A DNA stretch of 64,000 bases from assembly GCA_900544555.1 (NCBI GenBank), contig UQWD01000004.1:1-64000 (forward strand), read 5' to 3'. Below the pieces are notes generated by a model. That model searched no databases. It saw nothing but the letters and a program-made list of their open reading frames with translations, and was not told the DNA's origin. Position 1 is the stretch's first letter, and each line of letters starts with the position of its first letter. The position numbers were made by a program, and so were the translations under genes. Shown piece after piece: positions 62,563-64,000 of this stretch. This DNA comes from an uncultured Eubacteriales bacterium. Lineage in GTDB: Bacteria > Bacillota > Clostridia > Christensenellales > CAG-138.

Positions 62563-64000
62563 CTATTCATTATAATTGTCCGGCAGATCGTTTATGAACA
62601 ATACCACGCTCCCGGGCGGCGCGTACAGCGGGAGCTTGGCTGTAGCCTGATCCAAATTATCCGTACGAACGATGCATTCCCCCGGAAAACCTTCCGCCTT
62701 AAGCCCCTTTTCCATCGGGTCCGCATGGCGCTTGCCAACGAGAATCACAATATCTGCGCCGGAAGCCATTTTCCTGCCGAACTCTTCGTTTAGCGCGTCC
62801 TCTTCCTCGCCGAGCTCAACCATGCCGGGGGTCACGATAATCCGGCGGCCGTGGAACTCTTTGAGCACATCCACCGCGGCCTTTACTCCTGCCGGATTCG
62901 CGTTAAACGTATCGTCGATGACCGTCACGGGACCCGGTATGAGCTCAAGCCTGTGTTCAACGGGTTTGAGCTTTTTTATCCCCGCCGATATTTGTTCAAT
63001 CGGCATGCCCATATAGTACGCGCACGCGGCGGCGCCGGTGATATTTAGAATGTTGTGTTCGCCAAGAAGCTGTGTTTTACACTTTGCCGTTTCGCCGTTT
63101 TGCGCTAAAAGCGTAAAGCTGCTCCCCCACTCGCCCACCGCGATATCCTGCGCGCGCATATACAGGTTGTTCCCGTGTATACCGAATAAAAACCGGTTTT
63201 TTACGTGCTTGGCAGCATTGAGCATGTCTACGCAATCCGGGTTATCGCCGTTGGCAAAGGCTGCGCCCGAGGCGGGAAGCGCGTCTAAAAGCTCGCCTTT
63301 CGTCCGTATGATGTTCGAGTACGAACCAAATGTCTCAAGGTGCTGTTTGCCGACAGAGGTTATAATGCCGATTTGGGGAGATGTAAGGCGGCAAAGCTCC
63401 TCGATATCCCCTACATAGCGCGCGCCCATTTCCGCCACGAAAACATCATGGCTTTCATTTAAAGAGCCCCTTATTACCTTTGTAATACCCATAGGCGTAT
63501 TATAGCTCGCGGGCGTTACCAAAACGTTGTATATTTCGCTTAATATCGTACCGAGAAAAAATTTCGTGCTTGTTTTCCCAAAGCTGCCCGTAAGCCCGAC
63601 GACGGAGAGCTTTTGCAGGCGGTTAATCTTTTTTCTGGCGTCGTTAAAATACCACTTCTTCACGCCCTCTTCAATCGGATAGGTCAGCGCGTATGCAATA
63701 AATACGGTTACCGGAAGGAGCGCGCCGGGTATCAGCCTTATCCATGCACAGCCCGTTAATAAGCTCAAAGAGAACACGCCCGCTACAAGAACCGCAAGCG
63801 CGCTAATCAGGCGCTTGATACGCCCCGTATAAGCCAGCGGCTTTTTGGACGGCGTTTTTCTGCTCAGGTAAAAAAAAGCGAAAAGGCCGCAAAACGCAGT
63901 CATATCTGGAAGCCAAGCAATCGCCGGACCGAACGCGGCCATGAGAGCGCCGCCGGCTAACGCGCCGATAAAATAGAAAGGAAAGGGCTTGTATATATGT
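62563..64000 (-). CDS. murF: MurF-like Mur ligase with N-terminal membrane segments (5' end outside window)
   Basis: At least 478 codons are visible and the frame is open through the window edge, so the true start lies beyond. N-terminal part has about four hydrophobic helices, then a Mur ligase with P-loop GLTGSFGKTSTK, the substrate segment YNTPMGI, GEHNILNITGA and a C-terminal domain (ILVGKRH). It should add D-Ala-D-Ala to the UDP-MurNAc tripeptide; the adjacent ddl supplies the dipeptide. The membrane extension is not found in classical MurF, so a related Mur ligase is possible. Confidence 0.85.
   Translation of the reverse strand, partial: HIYKPFPFYFIGALAGGALMAAFGPAIAWLPDMTAFCGLFAFFYLSRKTPSKKPLAYTGRIKRLISALAVLVAGVFSLSLLTGCAWIRLIPGALLPVTVFIAYALTYPIEEGVKKWYFNDARKKINRLQKLSVVGLTGSFGKTSTKFFLGTILSEIYNVLVTPASYNTPMGITKVIRGSLNESHDVFVAEMGARYVGDIEELCRLTSPQIGIITSVGKQHLETFGSYSNIIRTKGELLDALPASGAAFANGDNPDCVDMLNAAKHVKNRFLFGIHGNNLYMRAQDIAVGEWGSSFTLLAQNGETAKCKTQLLGEHNILNITGAAACAYYMGMPIEQISAGIKKLKPVEHRLELIPGPVTVIDDTFNANPAGVKAAVDVLKEFHGRRIIVTPGMVELGEEEDALNEEFGRKMASGADIVILVGKRHADPMEKGLKAEGFPGECIVRTDNLDQATAKLPLYAPPGSVVLFINDLPDNYNE

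Overview
The window looks like chromosome of an anaerobic, spore-forming member of the class Clostridia (Firmicutes/Bacillota). The evidence is a complete-order spoIIIA operon, spoIVB-spo0A-spoIIM, an Asp23/AmaP module, a T-box leader, canonical sigma-A promoters, strong Shine-Dalgarno sites, a B. subtilis-type LexA box and a ferredoxin-linked 2-oxoacid oxidoreductase. Base composition is moderate. The lineage within Clostridia cannot be fixed by eye.

Layout. (a) 1-1,420: end of a dispersed structured repeat, a small membrane coiled-coil protein, and a stand-alone Spo0A DNA-binding domain transcribed divergently from spoIIIA. (b) 1,784-6,418: spoIIIAA-AH, the engulfment-stage channel and ATPase, with spoIIIAF reduced to its two membrane helices. 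(c) 6,754-20,715: a long co-directional housekeeping and sporulation block: asp23-amaP-DUF2273, nusB, a TsaD paralogue, xseA-xseB-ispA-dxs-tlyA, nadK-argR-recN, spoIVB, spo0A, spoIIM. (d) 20,773-25,639: deoB, a second repeat copy, a DacF-like protein that has lost its catalytic motifs, miaB, and a frameshifted ylbF-family gene. (e) 25,677-32,746: mutS-mutL-miaA-hfq and a PLP-dependent methionine gamma-lyase-type gene. (f) 32,740-37,022, mostly minus strand: lexA with its SOS box, a Cys-cluster protein, a tyrosine recombinase, rnhA, tRNA-Trp and a decayed membrane gene. (g) 37,023-42,219: korDABC, the third repeat copy, glyS, and a duplicated Cys/Gly-rich small protein. (h) 42,405-64,000, all minus: rlmD, dnaE-whiA-rapZ-murB, an orphan solute-binding-like protein, a cyclophilin lipoprotein, an ABC-F protein, proS under a T-box, a DivIVA-like coiled-coil protein, ruvCAB, a SEC-C protein, icd, ddl and murF (running off the end).

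The genes join sporulation control (Spo0A, SpoIIIA, SpoIVB, SpoIIM), DNA repair (RecN, MutSL, LexA, RuvABC, XseAB), isoprenoid and cell-wall synthesis (IspA, Dxs, MurB, Ddl, MurF) and tRNA/rRNA modification (TlyA, MiaA, MiaB, RlmD).

The most unusual material is a structured non-coding repeat of about 190 nt in three intergenic copies. The two copies seen whole are flanked by near-identical hairpins, and these hairpins differ between loci. Other oddities: the receiver-less Spo0A paralogue near a perfect 0A box, substitutions in the Spo0A receiver, the minimal SpoIIIAF, the DacF pseudoenzyme, and two broken genes.
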